Positions 24,701 through 26,783 of a stretch of DNA of 57,847 nucleotides are shown in pieces. The stretch comes from Verrucomicrobiota bacterium (GTDB taxonomy: Bacteria; Verrucomicrobiota; Verrucomicrobiia; CAIQCK01). The stretch's first letter is position 1. The number at the start of each line of letters is the position of its first letter. The notes under the pieces were generated by a model. That model saw only the letters and a program-made list of their open reading frames with translations, ran no database searches and was not told the DNA's origin. Where the stretch lies: NCBI GenBank assembly GCA_016235595.1, contig JACRJX010000001.1:1-57847 (forward strand). The letters are read 5' to 3'. The translations under genes were made by a program, and so were the position numbers.

Positions 24701-26262
24701 TTGGAGGGCGTCAGGCCGAGGGTGCCGACCGAGTTCACGCTCTCGATGAGGCCGAGATTCAGTCCACTCTGCAGGTTGGTGAAGCCGAATTGGATGACGC
24801 CACTGGGACCAATTCGAATCGTGGTGTTCGGAGACATGGCGGCGAGGTGGTTGAACTGCACTGCGCCGTTGGTAATGACCGTGCGGCCGCTGTAGGTGTT
24901 CGTGCCGGCGAGCGTCAACATGTTTTGATCGATCTTCACCATTTGGCCCGTCCCGGAGATGCCGCCGCCCATGAACACGCTGCCGGCGGCAGTCTTGATC
25001 CAGTTGCTCGCGCCGTTGAGCGCAACGGGGCCGTTCCACATGGTGTAGCCGCCGCCGTTGTTGCCAAAAATGCCGCCGCGCATGTCGATCGCGTTGGTAA
25101 AGGTCAACGAGCCCCACACGTCAAAGGTGCCGCCCGTGACCACTTGGACTACGGACACGCCGCGAATGTTGCCATTGTCCGTCAGCGAGAGCGTGCCGCC
25201 CGTAACAACCAGAGCCACGACGTTTGTCAGGTAGCCGGCGCTGCCGCCGCCACTGATGGCGATCTGGTTGTTGCCGATCTTGTAGAGCGAGTAGCCGCGA
25301 CCATCCACTGTGCCGAGAATATCGAACCGGCCACCGCCAACCTGACCGATGGCGGAGTCGGCGCCGAGCCGAATGTTCCTCACGCCCCTGCTGTCCAGGC
25401 TGCCGCCACTGTTAAAGATCACGCCGGTGCCCGGACCGAGGCCCATGCCACTGATGAACACCGTCTTGCTCTGCGCGAGGGAGAATGCAAGGTTCGCGCC
25501 GCCAAGATCCAAAGCCGCGCCGGAACTGATCTGGATAATGTAAGGACCACTGGCGACGCCTAGCGCGTTGGAGTTGCCCAGCTTGAGGATGCCGGCGTTG
25601 AGAATCGTGCCACCCGTGTAAGAGCTGTTGCCGAAAAGAACGGTTGTGAACTTGCCGGTCTGGATCAATCCGCCCGTGCCGGCAATGTTCCCCCTCAGGT
25701 TCAGGATGGTTTGGGTGATGTTCAGCGAGTTGCCGGCAGTGCCGCCGAGAGTCAAGGTGTCATTGAGAATGAAGTTGCCGTAGATGTCGTTGGTGGCCCA
25801 AACGTTCATGTTGATCTGCGGACTGCTGCCGTCGGCGCTGCGCGAGAAGACGTAGTTGCTGAGGGTGCCAGCAGCTCCGTTTGTTGTCAGGATCGTGTTG
25901 TAGTTGCTGCCTACGCTGCTGACATTGAAATTGAACTGGTTCAGGTAGAAGTTGGTGGCCGCGAAGTTGTTGGTGCTGTAAATGATCCTGCTGGTATTGT
26001 AGGCAGAAAAATTGATGATGTAATTCGAATTGCCCCCGCTGGTGGGGGCGATGCTGCCCATCCAGTTGTCGGCTGTCGCCCAGTTACCGAAGTTGGTGGA
26101 GGTGTAGGTTTGTGCCTGCGCAAGTGGTGTCAAAACAAGGAAAAACAGCGCCGTCGCCAAGGCACACCTCTCCTGTAAAGTACGCCGCGTGGATTTACCG
26201 TTTCGTGTGGGGTCGCGTCTCATTAGATTACGGTTCATCCTATTCAGACTGTATGTTTTCAT
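1..26262 (-). CDS. Giant exported autotransporter-associated beta-strand repeat protein with PA14 domains (C-terminus outside window)
   Basis: Reading leftwards from the ATG at 26262, the frame stays open to base 1, giving at least 8,754 residues; the stop lies outside the window. I translated both ends and several internal stretches and all lie in this one frame. The N-terminus has a long basic n-region, then a hydrophobic stretch ending in LAQA (about residue 50), which reads as a signal peptide. The mature part begins with the usual 'NFGNWATADNW' type opening, then carries dozens of Gly/Asn/Thr-rich units with the NTYTGGT hallmark of autotransporter-associated beta-strand repeats (predicted beta-helix). 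Two PA14 domains lie near residues 4300-4450 and 5375-5515. Close to base 1 the repeat type changes. In-frame ATGs at 26238 and 26223 are alternative starts; none has a well-spaced ribosome site. The likely role is surface adhesion or glycan binding (inference). The C-terminal anchor (autotransporter barrel or sorting signal) is not visible. Family confidence is high, function low. Confidence 0.93.
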   Translation of the reverse strand, partial: MKTYSLNRMNRNLMRRDPTRNGKSTRRTLQERCALATALFFLVLTPLAQAQTYTSTNFGNWATADNWMGSIAPTSGGNSNYIINFSAYNTSRIIYSTNNFAATNFYLNQFNFNVSSVGSNYNTILTTNGAAGTLSNYVFSRSADGSSPQINMNVWATNDIYGNFILNDTLTLGGTAGNSLNITQTILNLRGNIAGTGGLIQTGKFTTVLFGNSSYTGGTILNAGILKLGNSNALGVASGPYIIQISSGAALDLGGANLAFSLAQSKTVFISGMGLGPGTGVIFNSGGSLDSRGVRNIRLGADSAIGQVGGGRFDILGTVDGRGYSLYKIGNNQIAISGGGSAGYLTNVVALVVTGGTLSLTDNGNIRGVSVVQVVTGGTFDVWGSLTFTNAIDMRGGIFGNNGGGYTMWNGPVALNGASNWIKTAAGSVFMGGGISGTGQMVKIDQNMLTLAGTNTYSGRTVITNGAVQFNHLAAMSPNTTIRIGPSGVIQFGFTNLQSGLNLGLIESVNSVGTLGLTPSNEFDNIDLAAAGLSEITIGAGYQLPSGTNFQSGLAVVSINPNNMVAFNGTITPFDGHTYRLGGGAVGGVLMITNSTTLTNFGATPGIVMIGRPMANAQTGTVLLDGANTYTGGTIINSNATLSIASDAAVGGAGRALTFSGGVLQVRGTTLTSLDSLTVNWSSNASTVGFNGGFDINNNGNTFTITDNLTGVGRFYKQGSGTLVLSGTNGLIFGMTVSAGVLRLNNSYALGVTNIVAAGGEMQLGTNLAAGRQITLGSYGAYGNPALPYFNDGGVRLTSGLTATNAAVIALSAGARLNVDAGSTLYEAGQINIGQGVQFFVGGYGDVIMTTNIIATTSQLVKDGAGTLTLQNRAKSTFSNLYINAGTVKLDYTAGNISNDLILAKSVLTLGTNSFSITTGGTLNVLGPSTAVGVTQYFAGTAINAGYNKIVVSNNSGFVLLSLSNITRAVGGGALDLTLPGNGAITSLLSNNYAGILGQNGTLGGNVLLTIGGTNWAKGVYTGVGSVTNTIAGYTDFTLVASGGTINDGSNTNIRVTDAGPGGNINLGAGAVNINSLLDADTTAVVTNYLAGGTLRLGQMGGILVATGAGGLQIGSNLNDGFLTAGGTINTVGELMLINNSTKALTINSSIISNGMGVVTVTVNGNGLVNFAGNNAYNQIFINGGNVTFSGNNAINGSTPLAVRAGTVTFAPGSVNAFSGGTLYVDGGARVNINGLFSTTNDFRVGATAGSRAVVAIGSNVTLGTSQVGLRVGVDTGAAGALYQTGGVVNINPGGGSDNDNNFNLGQGASGYGYYLMTNGTLLAPRIQVGWGAGSAGVFEQYGGFVSFTNYVMIARTVGGAGVINVFGGLFEGGKNQSMSMNWDRLGFGMLTVGGTGVVNSALNNNQPLSLNRTAGGTGVVNLLSGGTLIANQITAHQIGASIFNFDGGTLVVRTNGTTLGATFMPGTLRAAYVYDGGAIIDTGTNNIVIGQPLLAPVGYGLTNIAIADKGSGYIGAPVVMISGGSGTGATAIAQVDLDPNSVTYQQITNILITSAGSGYLSNDALTITLQGGGAIQVAQLGAFTFGANNNSGGLTKNGLGTMILAATNTYGGTTLINAGTLLLGTTNALAGGGAINVATPASSIGTTQIMTQAFLDWLNSRSAGVITGAVVLGVPTAGNTNVADLAFTGSNLTNAFFGSAVLLGFGGGSTFTGSVVWADTTVRLGGGSGLLIFQPEIGGATNLLIGPVGGNIQSIVQLAANNSFSGGITLQSGTLWVTNDYNLGAAGNALTFDGGTLRTSINGPLNNRAVTLNAGGGTFAPDLNTALYVTNTVTGAGRLIMGGLGSLLLFGNNSYSGAILTNGTLSVVSEGNIGGIGSTLTFSGGVLQVRGTQMTSLDNLIVNWTNATTGLGFNGGLDINNDGNTFFVTNSIISDGAFTKLGNGLLILNGDNSGLRQIVVGSGPLLITNSTALAGGSNVVLSGGSLQVGSNVVTDPRLIVLNGNGTTVAGFTLKDGALRSVSGTNTVTGPIVLGSAARIRANTGTELYLNGAISNASYLLTFAGFGEIFVNSNIIGTGGLLKERAAAVTLRNFATNAYGNTFVEAGPLKLDYNAGGSVVSNLVDPTSALSLGAAGFSLTTGGTLVVNGPSVGAITQSFASVTINPGNNRIIALNNGGGIYLNLGTNIRAVGGGNLDISGTGVVTTVTATNYAGLLGANNVIATVNDTDWAAVTNIGGALVITNFTNYKDFTDGVSITGVASNSNVRIIGGGPGGNVTLGSALTEINSLVVTNQVGTTNDLAGGMLRLGQTGGILVTPGSGGLQIGSSINDGFLTAGGTTNTAGELVLINNSANALTINSSVISNGIGALTVTVNGNGAVNFNGGNAFNRLYVNSGNVTFSGTNTITSQAPYTQRGGTVTFAAASTNTFIGSNVNFIVNAGTMIINGSVNFSSPTTRATNALLVGAAADDRAVVYIGSNVTANRISIGGAGANGAVYQTGGVVNLISPGSTEVLSMGRDVGGYGYYRITDGVMNSVEPLVAYNRGSGVMDVMGGVVTVTAIACVNIGGSNGVLNIYGGTFSELGGAFTVAYNANQGSAQLNIMGGVLDSAAGANTNPFEMNMRGTNAGVVVNLSGNGVLIANRLQSTAPGSPGSPVVFNFNGGTLRADTNAANFMPNVFSAVNIYENGGTIDTTNYTITIAQNLSAPTGYGLTNIVLANGGSGYIGAPLVQISGGSGTGATAIAQIDLDPLSSTYQQVTNILITSRGYGYQSNDALRIYLLGGGFTRPADLGTFTFGQNTTGGALTKEGIGILTLTGTNSYSGGTIINGGLLAFANAAALPSTPATAGILINPGGALGATGVYDTVMAWLNSGKINLNSAGAIAMATDNSETIDLATGYWTNLFLAAMNPAGLIKFSGSITPSGTNYNLGGYGRMVLVNGNMLTNMQAGAANLIVGPATGANSGYVMIQGVNSYSGSTTINSNQTLSIASKDAIGGGAGAGLIFNGATLQVRGADLTNLNDFTVNWGSFNGNFDINNNGAVFTITNDITSAGNLIKSGNGTLVLGGSNVIAGALYITDGRLRINNSYALASSSNVVGAGGQLQMAGGIAAAGGTIILNGFGVSSDGALRNVSGINTNNAAIILGTASRINADGGAVLYQAGAIAANSNLFAVGGFGDVFVTSGIVNGGTLLKDGYGTLTLTANDAVTNTIINSGTLELDYTGGTVASNIISPNSTLYLGLPGIANVFPVGTTTGGTLNITGPASGAITQDFSGVWINAGNNAIVASNNGGVVRVNLGLISRVTGGNGDNTINNGIVNFILPGGDGAITTTTNNNITGILGGWAIANGTDWATVGAGQVITNYTGYVQFTDSGILLDGTNQNIRLSSTVASSYGLNSAVTRINSIQANGAGASTITNNGATLSVGQTLGSGAIFVPTNSGGLTIGASVNDGYLTAGAGTNINGELFFINNSGNALTINSRITTNGTGILTVSFNGTGVFDIYGNDSRGLTTGAGGRHETFVNGGTVNWYGATNVQSGELVVRGGTVNFMSGSSNNFGWNSMVDGGQLNVRAGAVVSFNYYNQSANALNVGSLVGSRGLVTVGGELITGTLRLGLGNGSAGALWQTGGTVRITAADTGSSNFELAQSGSNSYGYYGMSAGQLIVTGRMTLGGDNVGTPGYGVFDMYGGYVTNANYTLISRSAGGAGIVNIMGGLFQAGNAQDTMLNYDQVGFGMLNVGGTGVANFAMAVSRSFNVNRTTGGTGVVNVLSGGTLVVNQITASQANGQSIFNFNGGRLVAATGTTLAASFMTTNLTAAVIYNGGAIIENSGTSVVTIAKDLTPAVGYGVTNIAVTNGGVGYIGAPVVQIIGGSGTGATAIAQIDMDPSSVTYQQITNILITSAGSGYLSNDVLTIQLQGGGFLERAQLGTFTLGLNATDGGLTKVGAGILALAGSNTYAGGTFITGGELSISNDWNIGGGPTGAITFNGGLLQITGTALTNVDSHLVNWTTFNGGFDIATTSNTFYVTNVIEGNGSFTKLGAGKLILSATNSYAGGTFVGGSGLFVFNTFSNIGGPSASVSILAGAPTLAPTFMPDQSLLDIIVSTTNGFVLALTGDTANNYNFAGLPGGSLGVGTGLTVNYTGTLIGATNAVTLGGGGTLIFNNQVIGGTPNLVGSATNLVIGITGAIPGTVITTNNHFYLGRTLIAANFTLQVGSGGASGGLGQGEVVDNGTLVLSRSDTYLLTNNMRGTGVLMQNGSGTLVLPNKVYDIGAFIANAGTTVISNSFIGGNLTLSNGATVIVTGDSQGLMGDYFQNTSTTQSPLSNAFTALGTGTPVLYANSLLAGSNFDFGLTGNSFPAPYNLGGSSVQNFQARWQGLFNAPTNGVYTFISNSDDNTVIYIDGTLVVSGSGSVDTARTIQLTAGEHSIVILYQQGAGGYRLMESVILPDGTLSRLANWMLEPAIRVGSLGGDAGTSLVLSNNISVVQNNDATFAGVISGSGGIIKNGQSSLWLTGNNTYSGGTFLQMGLLGITNDASIGGAGTPLTFAGGILQVAGTSLTNLDNHAVNWSSFNGGFDISNATLTFTVTNAISGSYMGKWGAGTLILNGNLSNTNGVSLYAGQMELNGSNTYIGNTVINGGLLRMGSATALGAHTNLLTINAGTLDLNHNNLDVGSIAGGALAVITDSNLNGGVSALSIGDSGVSSTWGGVIQDGPVRQITLTVSAGSTLTVTNNNTYTGDTRIEAGSLIGLGGGTVILSGRSGALSGSTNILLIDGGTLILTNTTPLAGFNNNRLNDNAVIRLNDANLMLMNDAGNTNFNRTIGTVILEGGNNSIYVRQSGGASTNIQTITSFSRGSIGALLDVKSVGVGSQIGNTISNVLRFTTAPTLVNGILPWATVNQTNFATYNSGAINSLSNFTAYQTAVWGAWDGTNNVRLNTGFAANTNTTINSLNLHLISAGAIVDLGGNTLTLKSGGLLLGGTNVIVGNFAGEGYGSILSNGFLTAGDGLTATALIFRVFQPAVTNYMIITDNGTAGSVSLVKGGNGALVMDATSTNNYSGGTFLDNGVLYINNDANLGATGTVLTINGAELRVGADVTFNDRRIWSRAGDASFNIDAGFTLTATNEIFGSGPIIKYGLGTLILGANNTYAGGTLVSNGTLYVSADSALGSNGSALVLANGGILQVTNTFALNNRLVTLGTGVGQFNVDSASTLTISNVISGVGTLAKLGPGELVLSGYNLYTGGTTNVAGTLTIGSDNAVGYGTLIFAGGNLGVSGNHVLTNAFMMQSDAIVDTTGGDLIMSGPGVTAAGNSVIIGVTNGLGALTKAGGGTLTLANNTRYAGGTFVGGGTLVLSNNAVLNSGLTISNGATVVAIGGAGLVGEYYDNKGASFPSLTTIEAVNNRYAATNASLLYVSPASGANGWNMGSSTPGFPGGFTNNTFETRWQGQLTVPTSGFYGFSSTLNDDRLEIYIDGILVLTANNAATSVARVNLSAGAHSIVVRFAQGGGGRSLAIQITDPTGAIFDLPYSMLSSGPAIYSLAGEAGSTLVLSNGSMMVVQTNDAVFAGLITGAGSLNKQGTNTLALSGANNYTGGTILGGGRLSITNEVNLGAAGSTLTFAGGLLQVTGLEMTNITSSVVNWSSFNGGFDIANAANVFTVTNVITGAGTLTKYGDGTLLLTGNNTFFGGGGVTINAGTVQVGNVSALGYLGLLTVNGGVLDLNGNDVYVGGLAGLGGQITDNSAVAGTSILNVTNGIGNTVFGGQITDGINGRQLSLTLGSPTMTPGVTGMIVFTNNNTYSGATFLQGGALALSNAAGALSGTTNIFIRQGASLILVNGLGTNNTDRINDAAIITLRGGAFVFTNNGTVAAYSETLGNLVSERAGSTVQVREAASGGSSTLTFGNLIREGGGINFTGALFGTTQNTITFLNGAALQTNNILGGWAWVNSVDWATYDPNNNVLSNFTAYTLNGDPTAWGTTVNAKVTTNYMLTVSVDRSLYSLNVGMTNRGGAINVLNLNTNQLTIVSGGILFSSNSWTDIRTGRLTAGALDQDSELILYANNSLTVTNYITAVITNNGTGALALNKLGPGLVVLGNVTNFYTGGTFIGDGVLQLGGNYNIFASEAITVIGGMNVIAGLGSGDITIRSGGELRFGGNTVGSGLYLTNAVDLNGGKITVISGQHHLSGPITLLGLTNSTLEAQTAGRQLYLDGVVSGIGGLRIVNANSAVVLTNGLNTFSGGIYVDGGVLLLGNTNCTSTDIAGINGALGTGGIVATNSLGGIGAVYPIDQDFLNIINARAVTNVSAIVMAASSSANLDFTGLNNLANTYLAAVPGSGLTNSNSGDLIYSNAITYTGLLTPANNNYMFKGGGGASGVLVIGTTLTNAGNGAANNLIIGNQGIVILTNNNTYTGSTLIYSGGTLMIGTNTATGSLGLGAVTNFGTLRFTLTNDAAYTYVVSNAFFGNGVISKECSNTIQFAGSSTSYSGTITASAGTLQAGNNYAFGTNSAVTLNNNSVLDLNGYNAPVGGLAGAGASVVTDSSAIGGYNMLTIWPNSGSYNYGGTIRDGATTALSLTKMGAGLEILSGTNSYTGGTIIGGGQLRAVYGLSLPYAGNLTISNGAFETTFLITNALGAGSGQVRIPYNTNSFNPGYWNIAGFSAYGTNIVVNLGNAGVALDWGSVNFDPGALLLNDSTAGNAVLVMSNALNLTGNGGGQRPIYVNSGTAILAGGISNSSSVSSGFIKYGSGILVLTTTNYFNGPVNINNGMFYINSDANLGSNGQTLTFSATTGQAAPSLRVTNDVTFINRPVVINSNTTFIIDSASMLTITNTLSSGGGVTFTKTGLGTLLFTTNANPGFSLRTIISQGTLLLGTTNNLRGGAGWFDLTSVQGALGTTNALDQSFLNWAAYRHWTNPANSAVQGAIVLGAHSANSLNFNISTNTWTNLNSNRPLTNSFLGAANGTWTYSGALSAWTNSAPGIAIFGAVAGTNVLLLGGGNGTLDYAPVVGSGTNVVIGPIGFNGGGVVQFTNYNSGQSFTVAVAGGTFRAATNIGLPSTANLMLSGGVFELISTPVGTVLDMALSRGAGGLWIAGGNSGFSTTNGPLIINLGGGGTLQFGSTNFNTSMLVLGTNTTSGLITVRNSLDLNNANRTSVVNSLVVLEGFLTNSGTAARTFYKQGGGTLILSNANAGTLSLNLFLQRGDTIFENGSIIQLTNGGFRVGVDAVDVATATLRGSAILSSTGDMRLGDAASSVGKLTIEDTALVTTRALYVGNNGMGAVYQTGGALTNGRSGNGNWYLANAAGSYGYYNLSGGQFNPGGANFQLGVSGVAQFDMTGGAFTNVNNWIQIGSGAATAMGVFNVSGGRVDQVGVGNAILLGNNGGQGIMNIMGTADVNASGRVAMVWSSGSRAFLNLIGGSLSTPAINTNNANGYGVLSFDGGKLVSTVTTNAFIQGLNGVYIYDGGATIDTLTNTVAINQDLLAPTGSGIASIAVAYGGQGYIGAPIVQIIGGGGSNATAYAQIDPVTGSVTNIVVTSAGMGYTSAPYVLLISGTTTNGFAAVAGTPVLAVNVGGGLTKDGAGTLILAGTNNTYTGTTTINAGALQIGNGSFANGFGSGDIVNNGNLVFNHTNFLYFNNDVSGNGSIITLGSGALILGGTNSYTGGTIITNGLVGFLATNARPTSGTIAVNAGGMVALDDTNLNGQLLPFVGRFSGGALGLTLTNAGENFNFNAAGPSGTLVFTNLSLGGADDNLTYTGIYTPYQQDGSNFWRLAAYLGNTFIFTNTVSDTFNSGLNPATLEINKGGNGMGGTVALRPGEANTYSGGTFIGGGTLSITNDNTLGSVPGSAVSNIFFQGSAGLQFATNMTLAATRNIFIASGATGTLEALSTVTAVVPVAITNGSLQKLGPGSVILLANTDVVQSLGVNEGTLILSNTLMTVTGIFANGAVIVGDAVNHNNATLIVNTNSFLNSTAGANSPFTVGNFGSGSTLIVTNGGVVYAGTANVTGFWLGAQTSSFNNIAVVTGTNSLIATIGRVEIGYSGSQNTLMILDGATFSNTNWFEMGYNVGSCSNLLVVSGQGTLLTNAVNGITLGRMGWGNTGIFTNGAWAVTAGQFNLGYYGSSSNNTAFIGGTGTLVSVNGNITSGLTSSNNTINVGNGAMMIQVNTGADILIGSSAGANNNLLNVDGVGTVVSNARHLYVGSSGMLNDMILSGGAVMTNMGGIYLGNVAGSISNLMTVTGTGTYLTNRQTLEIGNSGSFNAFVLSGGAQMISGTGGQNRVRLGNGSGSSNNWMLVTGTGTVLQTPVSLVVGEGGFGNLLTVADGALVVVNNSTTYAGAANSSNTIIVTDAGSVLQTLSLQIGGSGAAARSGSNRVLVTSGGYLRVGTSGAAVGSGGYNGSNVLEVTGTGSVMSNAGALSVGTLTAAFNRLLVSDGGVITNLGTVTIGNNSSSGSNLVQVTGSGSLLWAAGNVNVGYSTTSLVAGNQITLANGGTLRVGGNLTINSNSLVNTADGGVIKLAGNLDNLSTNFADNNWMGNLTLMGGTTRTQLVEVGSTAVADMATTNFMFGTFQVGDPVTGSNAYVRTVDARNNTSGAGTEFLATSNLVVANSGSTLDMNSTRIFALNAGNTGMIQQAVAGAVGRLDIVNTFTNQGNLYAIGGGILQLSNAFVNGPNGTIGLIAGTFTNFISGSVLTNQGTIGGGGLVSAVIGNEATGRIAATNAGGGGILTLGAGFTNSGTGPVNAGLLAALGAGAE
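840..2500 (-). repeat. Second repeat family in the giant gene (VTGTG / VG-x-x-GS type)
   Basis: Here the NTYTGGT units give way to shorter units of about 45-60 residues with the pattern 'NxLxVTGTGxxLxN', then 'LxVGxxGSxN', then 'LSGGAxMTN'. Several successive units can be read between roughly 2,500 and 840. Both families are Gly/Asn/Thr/Ser-rich and are probably beta-helical. The change marks a different structural segment towards the C-terminus. Confidence 0.6.
3570..4200 (-). repeat. Isolated fourth copy of the GSGYIGAP-type module
   Basis: A more diverged copy of the C-terminal end of the super-module. The translated minus strand again shows 'GYxGAP.V.I.GG' followed by a short spacer and 'TNIVVTSAG.GY'. 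It lies about 11 kb from the nearest other copy, so the module is used both as part of a tandem unit and separately. Confidence 0.55.
9718..10137 (-). other. PA14 domain 2 of the giant protein
   Basis: Same frame as the giant gene. The translation shows 'LVGEYYDNKGASFPSL', 'FETRWQGQLTVPTSGFYGF', 'LNDDRLEIYIDGILVL' and 'NLSAGAHSIVVRFAQGGGG'. The landmarks match the PA14 pattern, with NDD in place of the more usual SDD. It lies about 1,070 residues C-terminal to the first PA14 domain. Like that one it is embedded between beta-strand repeat blocks. Confidence 0.82.
12920..13350 (-). other. PA14 domain 1 of the giant protein
   Basis: In the giant frame the translation reads 'LMGDYFQN', then a loop, then 'FQARWQGLFNAPTNGVYTF', 'SNSDDNTVIYIDGTLVV', and 'QLTAGEHSIVILYQQGAGG'. 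This order (start Gly-x-Tyr-Phe, W-x-G, SDD, YIDG, L-x-x-G-x-H, acidic or aromatic strand) is the PA14 fold signature. PA14 domains often bind carbohydrate and occur in adhesins and glycosidases. The ligand here is unknown. Confidence 0.85.
14500..17880 (-). repeat. Super-module copy 3 inside the giant gene (about 3.4 kb)
   Basis: Carries the same landmark order as copies 1 and 2: a 'DLAT...MNPAGLIKFSGSITP' stretch near 17,530-17,600, a 'VNWGSFNGNFDI' stretch near 17,150-17,270, an 'LTINSRI' stretch near 15,800-15,970, and the GSGYIGAP-type module at 14,520-14,760. Downstream (below 14,500) the order of modules changes. Boundaries are approximate. Confidence 0.7.
17880..21480 (-). repeat. Super-module copy 2 inside the giant gene (about 3.6 kb)
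   Basis: Landmarks match copy 1: the 'NW...FNGG' stretch at 20,505-20,630, the 'TVTVNGNGAVNF' and 'LTINSSVISNG' stretch at 19,130-19,320, and the GSGYIGAP module at 17,930-18,165. The first few hundred bases (about 20,950-21,480) differ most from copies 1 and 3, which resemble each other there, so the unit may have been partly replaced or shuffled. Boundaries are approximate. Confidence 0.7.
21480..24900 (-). repeat. Super-module copy 1 inside the giant gene (about 3.4 kb)
   Basis: First of three consecutive long units. In order from the N-terminus they carry the same landmarks: a 'DLAA...INP...FNGTITP' stretch (about 24,700-24,550), a 'NW...FNGGFDI' stretch (24,170-24,300), a 'TVTVNGNGLVNF' stretch (about 22,750-22,960), and a C-terminal 'GSGYIGAP' module (21,530-21,790). 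Equivalent landmarks recur 3.6 kb and a further 3.4 kb downstream in the gene. Boundaries are approximate and were set by eye from translated landmarks. Confidence 0.7.
26107..26262 (-). other. Signal peptide of the giant protein
   Basis: Residues 1-50 or so of the giant protein. There is a basic n-region (many Arg/Lys up to about residue 32), then a hydrophobic core (ALATALFFLVL) and a small-residue cleavage site AQA followed by Gln. The n-region is long if translation starts at 26262 and more normal if it starts at the in-frame ATG at 26223. No twin-arginine context precedes a Tat-like core, so Sec export is the simpler reading. Confidence 0.75.
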
Positions 26263-26779
26263 GGCCTTCTTACCATGTGGCGAAGCCCTGCCTGGCACAC
26301 TCGGGGCCAGCATCGCAATCTTCTTTTCTCAGCAATAAACAACCTCAGGCCCGCCCCGCTAAATCATCGGTACTCTGCTCGTACCGACACTCAACTCCAC
26401 TATCTGTTTTCTACCTCATAGACGGGTTCGTCTGCGAGCAAAAAACTCTCATTTCCTCACTCGATTTCCGATACTTCTTCTTGATGGTGACTGGTTCTAT
26501 CCAAGACCTCCAGCAGACGACAATCCTCGTGTTTCTGTTTTTCATCCATTGGATTTCTTAAAGGTTGGGGAACCACGCAAGCGGAACCCAGATAGGTGAT
26601 TGGGCTGGCCACGGGGACTCTGTTTTTCGAAATAACCAATCGCTATGTTTTGCGCCAACCAAAGGCAAACGCTCAGAGCACTGTCTCGGCCGCTGTTGCT
26701 CTCGCAGCTTCAGCACAGCGCTTATCTCCACGCCCATCGGTCATCAGTCGACAGGCGTAAGTGTATTATTATGCAACAC
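26263..26779. other. Non-coding region upstream of the giant gene
   Basis: 517 bases with no convincing gene. It is visibly AT-richer than the flanks. On the minus strand it is the 5' region of the giant gene and lies downstream of rSAM1. Small frames here show no recognisable domain. It contains the motif GGTTGGGGAACC (26564-26575), which can fold on itself, and a nearby second GGAACC. I could not assign a known riboswitch. A long untranslated leader or promoter region for the giant gene is plausible but not demonstrated. Confidence 0.5.
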
Positions 26780-26783
26780 TTAC
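26757..26783 (-). terminator. Hairpin overlapping the rSAM1 stop codon
   Basis: A perfect 8-bp inverted repeat GTAAGTGT / ACACTTAC with an 11-base AT-rich loop; the stop codon of rSAM1 (26780-26782) lies within one arm. No clear U-tract follows, so it may be a weak terminator, an RNA-stabilising hairpin or a regulatory site. Confidence 0.4.

Noticed and set aside
1..26262. CRISPR array or transposon-like tandem repeats
   Set aside because: Repeats are in frame, degenerate at DNA level and conserved at protein level; no identical direct repeats with unique spacers are present.
26541..26640. Possible ydaO-type c-di-AMP riboswitch on the plus strand
   Set aside because: Some resemblance (GGGGAACC then GTGATTGGG), but core elements do not line up and no plus-strand gene follows.
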